A DNA stretch of 64,000 nucleotides from positions 1 through 64,000 of the forward strand of contig DATHVR010000073.1 in assembly GCA_035461175.1 (NCBI GenBank), written 5' to 3'. The position numbers and the translations under genes are program-made. Below are positions 1 through 8,192 of the stretch, piece after piece. Each line of letters opens with the position of its first letter. Position 1 is the first letter of the stretch. The notes under the pieces were generated by a model, which was not told where the DNA came from, did not search any database, and was given only the letters and a program-made list of their open reading frames with translations. This DNA is from DATHVR01 sp035461175. GTDB taxonomy: Bacteria > Actinomycetota > Acidimicrobiia > Spongiisociales > ZC4RG35.

Positions 1-69
1 AGGTGGCGCCACTTTCCGTTGAACGGGAAGGTCAGGTGGATCCAAAGAACCCGCTTTTCGCGAAAACGG
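1..69. other. Window edge downstream of ettA
   Basis: No gene can be supported here. Bases 51-69 hold the self-complementary run TTTTCGCGAAAA inside a CCG/CGG frame, just after the ettA stop, and may form a short hairpin. The gene further left is outside the window. Confidence 0.4.
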
Positions 70-1698
<1,629 letters not shown>

Positions 1699-1705
1699 GT
1701 GTGGA

Positions 1706-1711
1706 AGGGTA
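1706..1711 (-). promoter_or_regulatory. -10 box of ettA, leaderless type
   Basis: TACCCT on the minus strand, 7 bases before GTG 1698, so transcription would begin at the start codon. Confidence 0.5.
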
Positions 1712-1848
1712 TCGTTGCGCCCGACGGGACCCGTCATGGGGGGTTGTCCACTCCGCCATTGGACCTTATTCTGAGGCGAGAAATGGGTGGACGCCCGGCC
1801 GCGGAGGCCAGGTGAAGGGAGATCCCGCACCAGGGAGGATCAGCCCAG

Positions 1849-2643
1849 ATGAACGCCCAGTTGACCGGATCGGTGAAGATGGCCGGCGAGGCCGGGCGCG
1901 GCGTGAGCGTCGACATCCATCTCGGCGAGGAGACACTGACCCTGCGGGCCGCCGGGGGAGCGGAGATCGGCACCTGGCCCCTCGATCAGGTCGGCATCGC
2001 CTCCAAGCCCGACGGGTTCCATCTCCGGATCGAAGGCGAGGAGGTGGTCCTGACCACCGACGATGACGCCAGATTCGCCCTGGCGCTGGGCATCAACACT
2101 CCTACCAACCGGCTGGCCAGGATGATGGCCAAGCTGAGGGACGAAAGCACCGCCGCCACCGCCACCGCCGCCGATCCCTCGGTGATGGTCGACCTGACCG
2201 AGCCTTCCGCTCCTGCTCCACCCCCGCCTCCGGCGCCCGAACTGCCCCCGCTCTCCCGGCGCGAGAACCGACTCGCCAACGGGCTTCCCTATCTCGGCCC
2301 GTTGGTGGTGGCTGCCGCCGTGATCGGGCTCATCACCTCGATCCTGGCGGCTACCGGCGGTAGCGCCCTGTCCTTCCCCGGCGATATTCCGGCCTGGCCG
2401 GCGATGATCGTCGCCAGTCTCGTCCTGGTGGCCGGGGGTCTGGGCGCGTTCCAGAGCCCGGACAAAGGAAGGGCCACGATCGGGATCGGAATCGCCCTGG
2501 GATTGGTGGTGATCCTGTTGACGGCAGGCCGTCTGGCCACCGACGGCCTGGTCGGTCAGGCCCTGCTCGGCTTCACGCTGGCCATCGTGGCGGCCGGCGT
2601 TCTGCTCGCCATCGACACCGCCGGCCGCAGCGGCCTCGACTGA
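1849..2643 (+). CDS. Membrane protein of unknown function, N-terminal soluble domain
   Basis: I do not recognise a named family. The 264-residue protein has a soluble N-terminal part of about 95 residues rich in beta-type segments, a Ala/Pro-rich linker with a run of prolines near residues 120-140, and then four hydrophobic segments (roughly 148-172, 182-202, 208-226 and 234-255). It should sit in the cytoplasmic membrane with the N-terminal domain in the cytoplasm. The start is supported by GGGAGG at 1833-1838. It is divergent from ettA and is followed by a REP-like repeat rather than a linked gene. Confidence 0.7.
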   Translation: MNAQLTGSVKMAGEAGRGVSVDIHLGEETLTLRAAGGAEIGTWPLDQVGIASKPDGFHLRIEGEEVVLTTDDDARFALALGINTPTNRLARMMAKLRDESTAATATAADPSVMVDLTEPSAPAPPPPPAPELPPLSRRENRLANGLPYLGPLVVAAAVIGLITSILAATGGSALSFPGDIPAWPAMIVASLVLVAGGLGAFQSPDKGRATIGIGIALGLVVILLTAGRLATDGLVGQALLGFTLAIVAAGVLLAIDTAGRSGLD

Positions 2644-2652
2644 GCCCAATCC

Positions 2653-2688
2653 CCGCCGGAGCTTGCGGAGGCGGGAGGTAGTGGGCAA
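2653..2688. repeat. REP-like palindromic repeat, copy 1
   Basis: A 36-base unit with arms CCGCC and GGCGG around GGAGCTTGCGGA, followed by GAGGTAGTGGGCAA. A 35-base copy with one missing base lies at 15888-15922. Both are just downstream of a plus-strand gene. Confidence 0.65.
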
Positions 2689-2717
2689 TCGCGAAAGATC
2701 TAAGGCGCGCTATACCC

Positions 2718-2800
2718 CGGCCCTTCGGGCCGCCCCCTACCCCGCTTCGCGGAGGCCCCTTCCCCCCTCGCTTCGCTCCGGGGGACAAAGCTCCGGGGAC
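2718..2800. repeat. Cluster of small hairpins downstream of the membrane protein gene
   Basis: Several short GC stem-loops with TTC or CTTCG loops, including GGCCCTTCGGGCC. GGGGACAAAGC at 2781-2791 is the reverse complement of the sequence at 15854-15864, so the two gaps share modules in opposite orientation. Confidence 0.45.
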
Positions 2801-2816
2801 AGAGGGACCGGCCAGA

Positions 2817-2822
2817 TAGTCT
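2817..2822 (+). promoter_or_regulatory. -10 box of mutM, leaderless type
   Basis: TAGTCT ends 6 bases before ATG 2829. Confidence 0.5.
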
Positions 2823-2828
2823 GAGCCG

Positions 2829-3713
2829 ATGCCCGAACTGCCCGACATCGTCGTCTATATCGAGGCACTCGAGTCGCGGGTGATGGGACGCCGGCTCACC
2901 GGGGTGCGGGTCGCCTCGCCGGCGGTCCTGCGGACGTTCGATCCTCCCTACGACGCCGCCGTCGGCCAGGAGGTGAGCGGGCTGCGCCGGATCGGAAAAC
3001 GGATCGTGCTGGAGTTTCCCGACAGTCTCTTCATAGTCATCCACCTGATGGTGGCGGGCCGGCTGCGTTGGAACGATCCGGGCAAGGCGATCCCGAAAAA
3101 GGTGGGTCTGCTGGCGCTCGACTTCGAGGAAGGGTCCCTGCTCCTGGTCGAGCAGGGCACCAAGAAGCGGGCAGGGATGTGGGTCCTGAGAGGTGAGGAT
3201 GCCCTCGCTGAGGAAGACCGAGGGGGCATCGAGCCACTGGAGATGACCGTCGACGACATGAAGGCGGCGCTGCAGAAAGAGAACCGCACGATCAAGCGGG
3301 CGCTGACCGATCCCCGCCTCTTCTCGGGAGTCGGCAATGCCTACTCCGACGAGATCCTGTGGGAGGCGCGTCTGGCGCCCACTCTCCGCACCCGCTCCAT
3401 GAGTGACGAGCAGATGGAACGACTCCATGCTGCCATCACTATCTCTCTCACCGAATGGACCGAGCGCCTGCGCCAGGAGGTGGGGGAGGGGTGGCCCGAG
3501 AAAGTGACCGCCTTTCGTCCGGACATGGCGGTGCACGGCAAGTTCGGGGAACCCTGCCCGCGCTGTGGTTCTCCCGTCCAGCGCATCGTGTACGCCAGCA
3601 ACGAAACCAACTACTGCGCCACCTGCCAGACCGACGGCCGGCTGCTGGCGGATCGTTCTCTTTCCCGCCTGTTGAAGGACGACTGGCCCCGCCACATCGA
3701 CGAACTGGAATGA
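2829..3713 (+). CDS. mutM: Formamidopyrimidine-DNA glycosylase (Fpg/MutM)
   Basis: Base-excision repair enzyme that removes oxidised purines such as 8-oxoguanine and cuts the abasic site by beta,delta elimination. The N terminus MPELPD provides the catalytic Pro2 and Glu3. A helix-two-turn-helix region follows (about residues 140-230), with the NPRLFSGVGNAYSDE-type signature represented by DPRLFSGVGNAYSDE. The C terminus has the zinc finger CPRCG...CATCQTD near residues 240-265. Length 294 fits the family, with a somewhat extended tail. It precedes the SOS mutasome genes but has its own leaderless promoter and no LexA box, so it is probably not SOS-controlled. Within the family, Fpg versus a plant-like variant cannot be settled. 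Confidence 0.93.
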   Translation: MPELPDIVVYIEALESRVMGRRLTGVRVASPAVLRTFDPPYDAAVGQEVSGLRRIGKRIVLEFPDSLFIVIHLMVAGRLRWNDPGKAIPKKVGLLALDFEEGSLLLVEQGTKKRAGMWVLRGEDALAEEDRGGIEPLEMTVDDMKAALQKENRTIKRALTDPRLFSGVGNAYSDEILWEARLAPTLRTRSMSDEQMERLHAAITISLTEWTERLRQEVGEGWPEKVTAFRPDMAVHGKFGEPCPRCGSPVQRIVYASNETNYCATCQTDGRLLADRSLSRLLKDDWPRHIDELE

Positions 3714-3720
3714 GGGATTG

Positions 3721-3746
3721 CCTATCGAACATATGTTCGATAGGCT
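3721..3746 (+). promoter_or_regulatory. LexA (SOS) operator and promoter of imuA-imuB
   Basis: A perfect 24-base palindrome at 3721-3744 is centred on the 14-base box CGAACATATGTTCG (3726-3739), the actinobacterial/Gram-positive LexA site. TAGGCT at 3741-3746 overlaps the palindrome and is a plausible -10, putting the start of transcription within about 3 bases of ATG 3756. LexA bound here would cover the promoter. The same 14-mer precedes dnaE2 at 23665. Confidence 0.85.
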
Positions 3747-3755
3747 CGGCTCCTG

Positions 3756-4436
3756 ATGCAAGCGGTGGAGTCAGCCGCGTTCCCGCTGAGGAGCGACGGC
3801 CCCGAACAACTCATTTCTCAGCAACTCATCTCTCCCCAGCAACCCATGTCGCTTCAGCCTGGCCGGATCACCGAGGTGAGCGGCCCCACCGGCATGGGCC
3901 TGACCCGGCTGGGTCTGGGGTTGCTAGCTCCCCCTTCGTTACGCTCGCCGGTGGCAGCCCTCGACGTCAAGGGTTGGCTGTCGCCGCTGGCGGCCTGGGA
4001 GGTGGGGGTGGAGCGGCGCCATTTCGTGGTGGTGCGCTGTCCCGAGTCCCGTCTCTGGCCCCAGGTGGTGGCAGCTCTCATCGAGGGCATTCGGGCGGTG
4101 TACGCCGAGGTCCCGTCTTCGGTTCGTCCCCAGGATCTGCGTCGGCTCAGCGCCCTGGCCCGGGCCCGTCGTACCGGCGTGGTCCTGCGTCCTCTCGCCG
4201 ACGCACTCCCCTCCGGAGTGTCATATCTGAGGCTGCGGGCCACCGAGGTCAGATGGGAAGGCGTCGAACGGGGCCACGGTCGGCTGGAACGTCGCTACCT
4301 GGTGATGGAGGCATCGGGAAAAGGGGTGGCGGGAATGGTGCAGAGAATCGAAATGGTGGACGATGGCACGAACGCTATGCGTGTGGTATCCGGGGTGGGC
4401 ACCCAAGGCGGAGCAACCCGACGCGCCGTCGGCTGA
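3756..4436 (+). CDS. imuA: ImuA, RecA-like subunit of the SOS mutasome
   Basis: Accessory protein of error-prone translesion synthesis that works with ImuB and DnaE2 after DNA damage. It is 226 residues, short like actinobacterial ImuA-prime. The RecA-like core begins near residue 36 (ITEVSGPTGMGLTRL), where the P-loop is degenerate: GPTGMGLT has no Walker lysine, so ATP binding is doubtful. The call rests on this fold hint together with the LexA box and the overlapping imuB; sequence similarity alone is weak. ATG 3756 lies close to the inferred transcription start; an internal ATG at 3846 is an alternative. It overlaps imuB by 74 bases. Confidence 0.78.
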   Translation: MQAVESAAFPLRSDGPEQLISQQLISPQQPMSLQPGRITEVSGPTGMGLTRLGLGLLAPPSLRSPVAALDVKGWLSPLAAWEVGVERRHFVVVRCPESRLWPQVVAALIEGIRAVYAEVPSSVRPQDLRRLSALARARRTGVVLRPLADALPSGVSYLRLRATEVRWEGVERGHGRLERRYLVMEASGKGVAGMVQRIEMVDDGTNAMRVVSGVGTQGGATRRAVG

Positions 4437-5715
4437 CCGTTCCGCCGAATCCCGGGCTTTCGAGCCGGTGGTGGCAGCGATCGAGGAAGTGGTTCCCCGG
4501 GTCGAGGTGGGCGAGCCGGGACTGGCCTACATTCCGGTGGCGGGAGCGGTCCGCTACTACGGGGGCGAGCGACCGCTGGCCGAGGCAGTGCGGGCCGCCA
4601 TTCCTCCCGGCGCCCGGATAGGACTGGCCGATGGCCCCTTTGCCGCTCGCTGCGCCGCCGAACAGGCGGGCGAACCGGAATGTCTCATCATCGACGACAC
4701 CGCCCGCTTTCTCGCCGACCTCGACATCGAGACCCTGGGGGCGGAAGAACTGAGCCAGACCTTCCGCTGGCTGGGTGTCACCACCCTGGGAGATCTGGCC
4801 CGTCTTCCCCGGGAGGCGGTCGCTTCCAGATTCGGCTCACTCGGCCTGGGGGCCCATCGTCTGGCGGCGGGCGAGGACCGTCCGATCCATCCGCGACCCA
4901 TCCCCACCGGACACGAAGTCGAGTCGATCCATCGCGAGGATCCTCTCGCCACCGCCGACCAGGTCGCCTTCGTCAGTCGAGCACTGGCCGTGCGCATGAT
5001 GAATGGCCTGGAAGGGATATCTCCATTTCGGGTACTGGTGGAGGTCGAGGCCGGAGATGGCACCGTTCGGCGGCGGGTATGGCGATCGCTGGATCCCTTC
5101 ACCGACCAAACCCTGGCCGAACGGGTCTGGTGGCAGCTCCAGGCCTGGATGGGGAGTCCGGGAGGCGTTCCTGGTGGGGTGACCCGAATCCGGCTCGATC
5201 CCTCCGACCTCTCCGACGAGGGTCGCCAGCTCGCCCTGCTGGAGCAGGTAGGACCGGGCGGGGACGTCTGGCAGGAGGTGGACACCGGGCGACACGACGC
5301 CGAACGAGCCCTCTCCCGTGCCCAGGCCCTGGTGGGGCCCGATGCCGTTCTCCAGGCTGAGCCCAGGGGAGGGCGGATGCCGCACCAGCAAATCGTGTGG
5401 TACCCGTGGGGCGACCGATCGCCCGAACCGGAGGAGGAGGCACCCTGGCCGGGTTCCCTGCCCGCCCCCACCCCGGCCCTGGTCAGTCCCCGCCCGCCCT
5501 TACTCGAGGTGGAGTGGGACGGGGGTATGCCGGTGCGGATAAGGCTCGGGACCCGCTGGGAGCCGGTTCTGGCCTGGACCGGGCCCTGGAGGATGCTGGG
5601 ACGTTGGTGGGAGGGCGAGGAGCCCGCCGATCGCTACCAGATCGTCACCTCGGTCGGGGCAGTGCTGTGCCTGGTGCGGGAAGGTCGTACCTATCTGGCC
5701 GGGGTCTACGACTGA
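4363..5715 (+). CDS. imuB: ImuB, catalytically inactive Y-family polymerase of the mutasome
   Basis: Hub of the ImuA-ImuB-DnaE2 complex; it bridges DnaE2 to the beta clamp and is not itself a polymerase. The N terminus reads RTLCVWYPGW where active Y-family enzymes have the metal-binding DMDAFF motif, and the second acidic pair is also absent, so catalysis is lost as expected. The little-finger domain spans about residues 200-330, and QLALLEQ near residue 297 is a candidate clamp-binding motif. The C terminus ends in a DUF6504-like segment (LRTWLAGVYD type, here EGRTYLAGVYD). Length 450 is slightly below the common 500-530. It overlaps imuA (shared SOS transcript) and its last 10 bases overlap plsC tail to tail. 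Confidence 0.88.
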   Translation: MARTLCVWYPGWAPKAEQPDAPSADRSAESRAFEPVVAAIEEVVPRVEVGEPGLAYIPVAGAVRYYGGERPLAEAVRAAIPPGARIGLADGPFAARCAAEQAGEPECLIIDDTARFLADLDIETLGAEELSQTFRWLGVTTLGDLARLPREAVASRFGSLGLGAHRLAAGEDRPIHPRPIPTGHEVESIHREDPLATADQVAFVSRALAVRMMNGLEGISPFRVLVEVEAGDGTVRRRVWRSLDPFTDQTLAERVWWQLQAWMGSPGGVPGGVTRIRLDPSDLSDEGRQLALLEQVGPGGDVWQEVDTGRHDAERALSRAQALVGPDAVLQAEPRGGRMPHQQIVWYPWGDRSPEPEEEAPWPGSLPAPTPALVSPRPPLLEVEWDGGMPVRIRLGTRWEPVLAWTGPWRMLGRWWEGEEPADRYQIVTSVGAVLCLVREGRTYLAGVYD

Positions 5716-6437
5716 CCCACTTCGACCCGGCGCCGGATCTGCTCGCGTACCCGGTCTCGCAGTTCACCGGTGGCCTCCATACCCAGATGCGCGGTCTCGA
5801 TGGCGGGCATGATCGTCACCACTACCTCGCCGCCCTTCACAACCAGTGTGTGCGGTCTCCAGGCAGCGTGAGTGCCTCTGATCGCCACCGGCAGGATCGG
5901 GATTCCGGTGCTGACCGCGATGGTGAAGGCGCCCTTCTTGAACAGTCCCAACTCACCAGTCCGCGAGCGGGTTCCTTCCGGATAGACGATCAGCGACCGG
6001 CCCTTGGCCACGAGGTCCCGGGCCTGGGAATTGATCTGCTCGTGGACGGCGATGCGGGCCTGGCGATTCACCTCGACAATCCCGATGGCGCGCATCGCGG
6101 CGGCCAGCAGCGGGACCCGGAACAGTTCCTTCTTGGCGAGGAAACGAATCGGAAGCGGCAGAGCCACCAGGCAGGCCATGATGTCCAGATTCGACTCGTG
6201 GTTCGCCACCACCACCGAGGAGCGACCGGGGGCGACGGTCTCGCCACCCACCACGCTCAAATCGACTCCAGCCGTCCCCAGCCAGATGCGGCTCCAGGTA
6301 TCGGTGATCCGCTCGATCAGAGGACTGGTGGCGTCGAACCACGAGACGATCAATGCCAGTAACGAGGCGATCCCCGTGGCGAGGAAGCCGGCGAGCAGCG
6401 TCAACGACGTCCGGGGCAGGTGCCGAAGGGAAGGCAT
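5706..6437 (-). CDS. 1-acylglycerol-3-phosphate O-acyltransferase (PlsC family)
   Basis: Membrane enzyme that transfers a fatty acyl group to lysophosphatidate, giving phosphatidate for phospholipid synthesis. Motifs of the glycerol-phosphate acyltransferase family are present: NHESNLD (the NHX4D catalytic motif, about residue 78), FLAKKELFRVP, and YPEGTRSR (about residue 150). One hydrophobic N-terminal segment at residues 10-34 would anchor it. It lies 22 bases downstream of the SGNH esterase gene on the same strand, which would suit a small lipid-related unit, but a possible own -10 (TACGAT at 6447-6452) is present. The exact acyl acceptor cannot be read from sequence. Confidence 0.88.
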   Translation of the reverse strand: MPSLRHLPRTSLTLLAGFLATGIASLLALIVSWFDATSPLIERITDTWSRIWLGTAGVDLSVVGGETVAPGRSSVVVANHESNLDIMACLVALPLPIRFLAKKELFRVPLLAAAMRAIGIVEVNRQARIAVHEQINSQARDLVAKGRSLIVYPEGTRSRTGELGLFKKGAFTIAVSTGIPILPVAIRGTHAAWRPHTLVVKGGEVVVTIMPAIETAHLGMEATGELRDRVREQIRRRVEVGQS

Positions 6438-6446
6438 CGGACCCGG

Positions 6447-6452
6447 ATCGTA
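6447..6452 (-). promoter_or_regulatory. Possible -10 box of plsC-like gene
   Basis: TACGAT on the minus strand, 9 bases before the ATG at 6437. Confidence 0.3.
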
Positions 6453-6459
6453 GCCGCCG

Positions 6460-7227
6460 TCAGTTCCGTGGCTCCTCCAGTCCCGGGATGAGCGGCTGCA
6501 GGGCCTCCCAGCACACGTCGGCCCAGATCAGGTGTCCCTCCCGGTTGGGGTGAAATCGATCGAGGGACCAGATGTCCGAACGAGTGCGGAACTCCCGGGC
6601 GGCCCAGTCCCACTGCAGGGCCTTCACAGCTTTGTGACGATCGGCCACGACGTCATGGGCCCTGTCCGCCCGGCGCCCGAGTGCAGTCGCCATCTGGCGC
6701 AGGGGCGGGACGAGGCGCGGAATCGAGCCGAGGTCGCCCACTCCGCTGGTGACGACCACGGCGCCGCTCTCCACGAAGGCGCTGACTATGCGGTCGAGGT
6801 CGGACACCAGCCGAGACCAACGTACGCCCCGGATCACGTCATTCGCCCCCACCGATACCAGTGCCAGGTCCGGTTCGAAGGCCAGCGCCGATGCCAGTTG
6901 CGTCTTCGCCACCTGGGCGGCGGTCGCACCCCCTACGCCGAAGGACCCGAGCTCCACCGCTCGTCGGGTCGATTCCGCCAACCGGCGGCACACCTCGGCC
7001 ACCCAGATCTCCGAGCCGTCCCCAACCCCGGGAGCGGTGAGGGTGGAGTCGCCCACTGCGGCGACTCGCAGCGGAGCACCCGGGGCGGTCCCATAGGTGC
7101 CGGAAGGGTCGAACTGATCCTGTGGTGGCGCCGGCCATAGGACGGCGATGGCCAGCTCGAGCCCCAGGGTGGCGGCTCCCAGCTGGGCAGTTCGCTTCAG
7201 GAGGCGGGCGGTGGGTGGGGAGATCAT
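6460..7227 (-). CDS. SGNH/GDSL hydrolase (lipase/esterase)
   Basis: Probable exported or membrane-anchored esterase of the SGNH family. Block I is VAAVGDST (nucleophile Ser, about residue 57), block II GSFGVGGAT supplies the Gly, block III GANDV the Asn, and block V DRFHPNREG the catalytic Asp-His pair. A hydrophobic segment at residues 10-32 looks like an uncleaved signal anchor. ATG 7227 begins MISPPTAR and was chosen because sequence further upstream lacks family features and runs into the marR promoter region. It is divergent from the MarR gene, 97 bases apart, and upstream of the PlsC-like gene. Substrate unknown. Confidence 0.85.
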   Translation of the reverse strand: MISPPTARLLKRTAQLGAATLGLELAIAVLWPAPPQDQFDPSGTYGTAPGAPLRVAAVGDSTLTAPGVGDGSEIWVAEVCRRLAESTRRAVELGSFGVGGATAAQVAKTQLASALAFEPDLALVSVGANDVIRGVRWSRLVSDLDRIVSAFVESGAVVVTSGVGDLGSIPRLVPPLRQMATALGRRADRAHDVVADRHKAVKALQWDWAAREFRTRSDIWSLDRFHPNREGHLIWADVCWEALQPLIPGLEEPRN

Positions 7228-7311
7228 CGGGCGATAGGTGGGAAGGTTACCGAGCAGGTTGCGGGGTGAGCAATCATCGGGACAATCCTCGGCGGAACCT
7301 AGGCAGGGGGG

Positions 7312-7317
7312 TATTCT
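7312..7317 (+). promoter_or_regulatory. -10 box of marR-type gene, leaderless
   Basis: TATTCT ends 7 bases before ATG 7325. Confidence 0.5.
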
Positions 7318-7324
7318 CTTCTCC

Positions 7325-7765
7325 ATGGCGACGATAAAACCAGCCGCCGGCGACCTGTGGCACACATTCGCCCGGGCCCATCGGCTGCTGGTGTCGAAAC
7401 TGGACTCCACGCTGCAGGAGATGCACGGCCTGCCGCTGAGCCGATTCGAGGCCCTGGCCCATCTCCACACGGCCGGGTCGCTGCGAATGCACGAGTTCGC
7501 CGAGCGACTGGTGCTGTCGCGCAGCGCCACCACCCGCTTCGTCGACCGCCTCGAACAGGAGGGATTGGTGACACGAACCCTGTGCGCCGACGACCGGCGC
7601 GGCATGGAACTGAAACTCACCGAGGAAGGTCGGCATCGTCTGCGCCAGGCTCTCCCCACTCACCGGCGATTAGTGGAACGGTATTTGATCGACAGCCTCG
7701 GCTCCCAGATGGCGACGACAGTGGCAGGGGCACTCTCCACGATCGCCCAGGAAGTCGGCGACTGA
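7325..7765 (+). CDS. MarR-family transcriptional regulator
   Basis: Winged-helix repressor, 146 residues, the normal MarR length. The core runs from LSRFEALAHLHTAG through the recognition helix SRSATTRFVDRLEQEGLV to the wing TRTLCADDRRGMELKLTEEG. It most likely binds as a dimer. No clear palindromic operator is seen in the 97-base gap to the divergent SGNH gene, so its targets are unknown; by position it may control itself and that gene. A leaderless start is supported by the TATTCT box. Confidence 0.9.
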   Translation: MATIKPAAGDLWHTFARAHRLLVSKLDSTLQEMHGLPLSRFEALAHLHTAGSLRMHEFAERLVLSRSATTRFVDRLEQEGLVTRTLCADDRRGMELKLTEEGRHRLRQALPTHRRLVERYLIDSLGSQMATTVAGALSTIAQEVGD

Positions 7766-7773
7766 GGCCGGAC

Positions 7774-8163
7774 TCAGTTCGTCTCGGCCGCCTGGCGGAT
7801 ACGGTCGGCCAAGCCGAAGCGAGGCTTTTCGATCGAAGTCAGGTCGATTTCGACGTCAACGGCGTTGGTGAGGGCAGCCGGATCTTCCGGCGTGAAGAGG
7901 TAGGTCTCCTCGTCGATCTCGAGGCAGAACCGGAAGATGGTGTCTCGTCGGATCTTGACGGCGTTCTTGTCCCAGGAACCGATGCGATGGCGGTCGGACC
8001 ACATCCGGATCCGGTCACCATCGACCTGAAGACTGATGAGCAGAGGAACGTCCCGGCTCGTGATGGATTGCAAGGTGCCCTTGAATGTCTGCATCGCCCT
8101 CGAAGCCTTTCTCCCGGCTTTCTCCCGGATCGCCTCCCCGGACTCGTAGGTCCTTCGACCCAT
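7774..8163 (-). CDS. Conserved hypothetical protein, possible PH-like fold
   Basis: I do not recognise this gene. The product (129 residues) has no signal peptide or membrane segment. After a basic N-terminal 25 residues it alternates short beta-type segments (MQTFKGTLQSITS, IRMWSDRHRIGSW, TIFRFCLEIDEETYLF) and ends in a helical tail. Basic N-terminus and alternate start at Met24 leave the true length open. It ends 8 bases from the MarR stop and is divergent from icmF, 29 bases apart, so the two genes share a very compact promoter region. A role next to IcmF cannot be claimed. Confidence 0.6.
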   Translation of the reverse strand: MGRRTYESGEAIREKAGRKASRAMQTFKGTLQSITSRDVPLLISLQVDGDRIRMWSDRHRIGSWDKNAVKIRRDTIFRFCLEIDEETYLFTPEDPAALTNAVDVEIDLTSIEKPRFGLADRIRQAAETN

Positions 8164-8180
8164 TCTAGGTCAAGGCGACT

Positions 8181-8186
8181 TAGCAT
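8181..8186 (+). promoter_or_regulatory. -10 box of icmF, leaderless type
   Basis: TAGCAT ends 6 bases before ATG 8193. The spacer GGAAGG could also act as a ribosome site for the second ATG at 8202. Confidence 0.4.
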
Positions 8187-8192
8187 GGAAGG

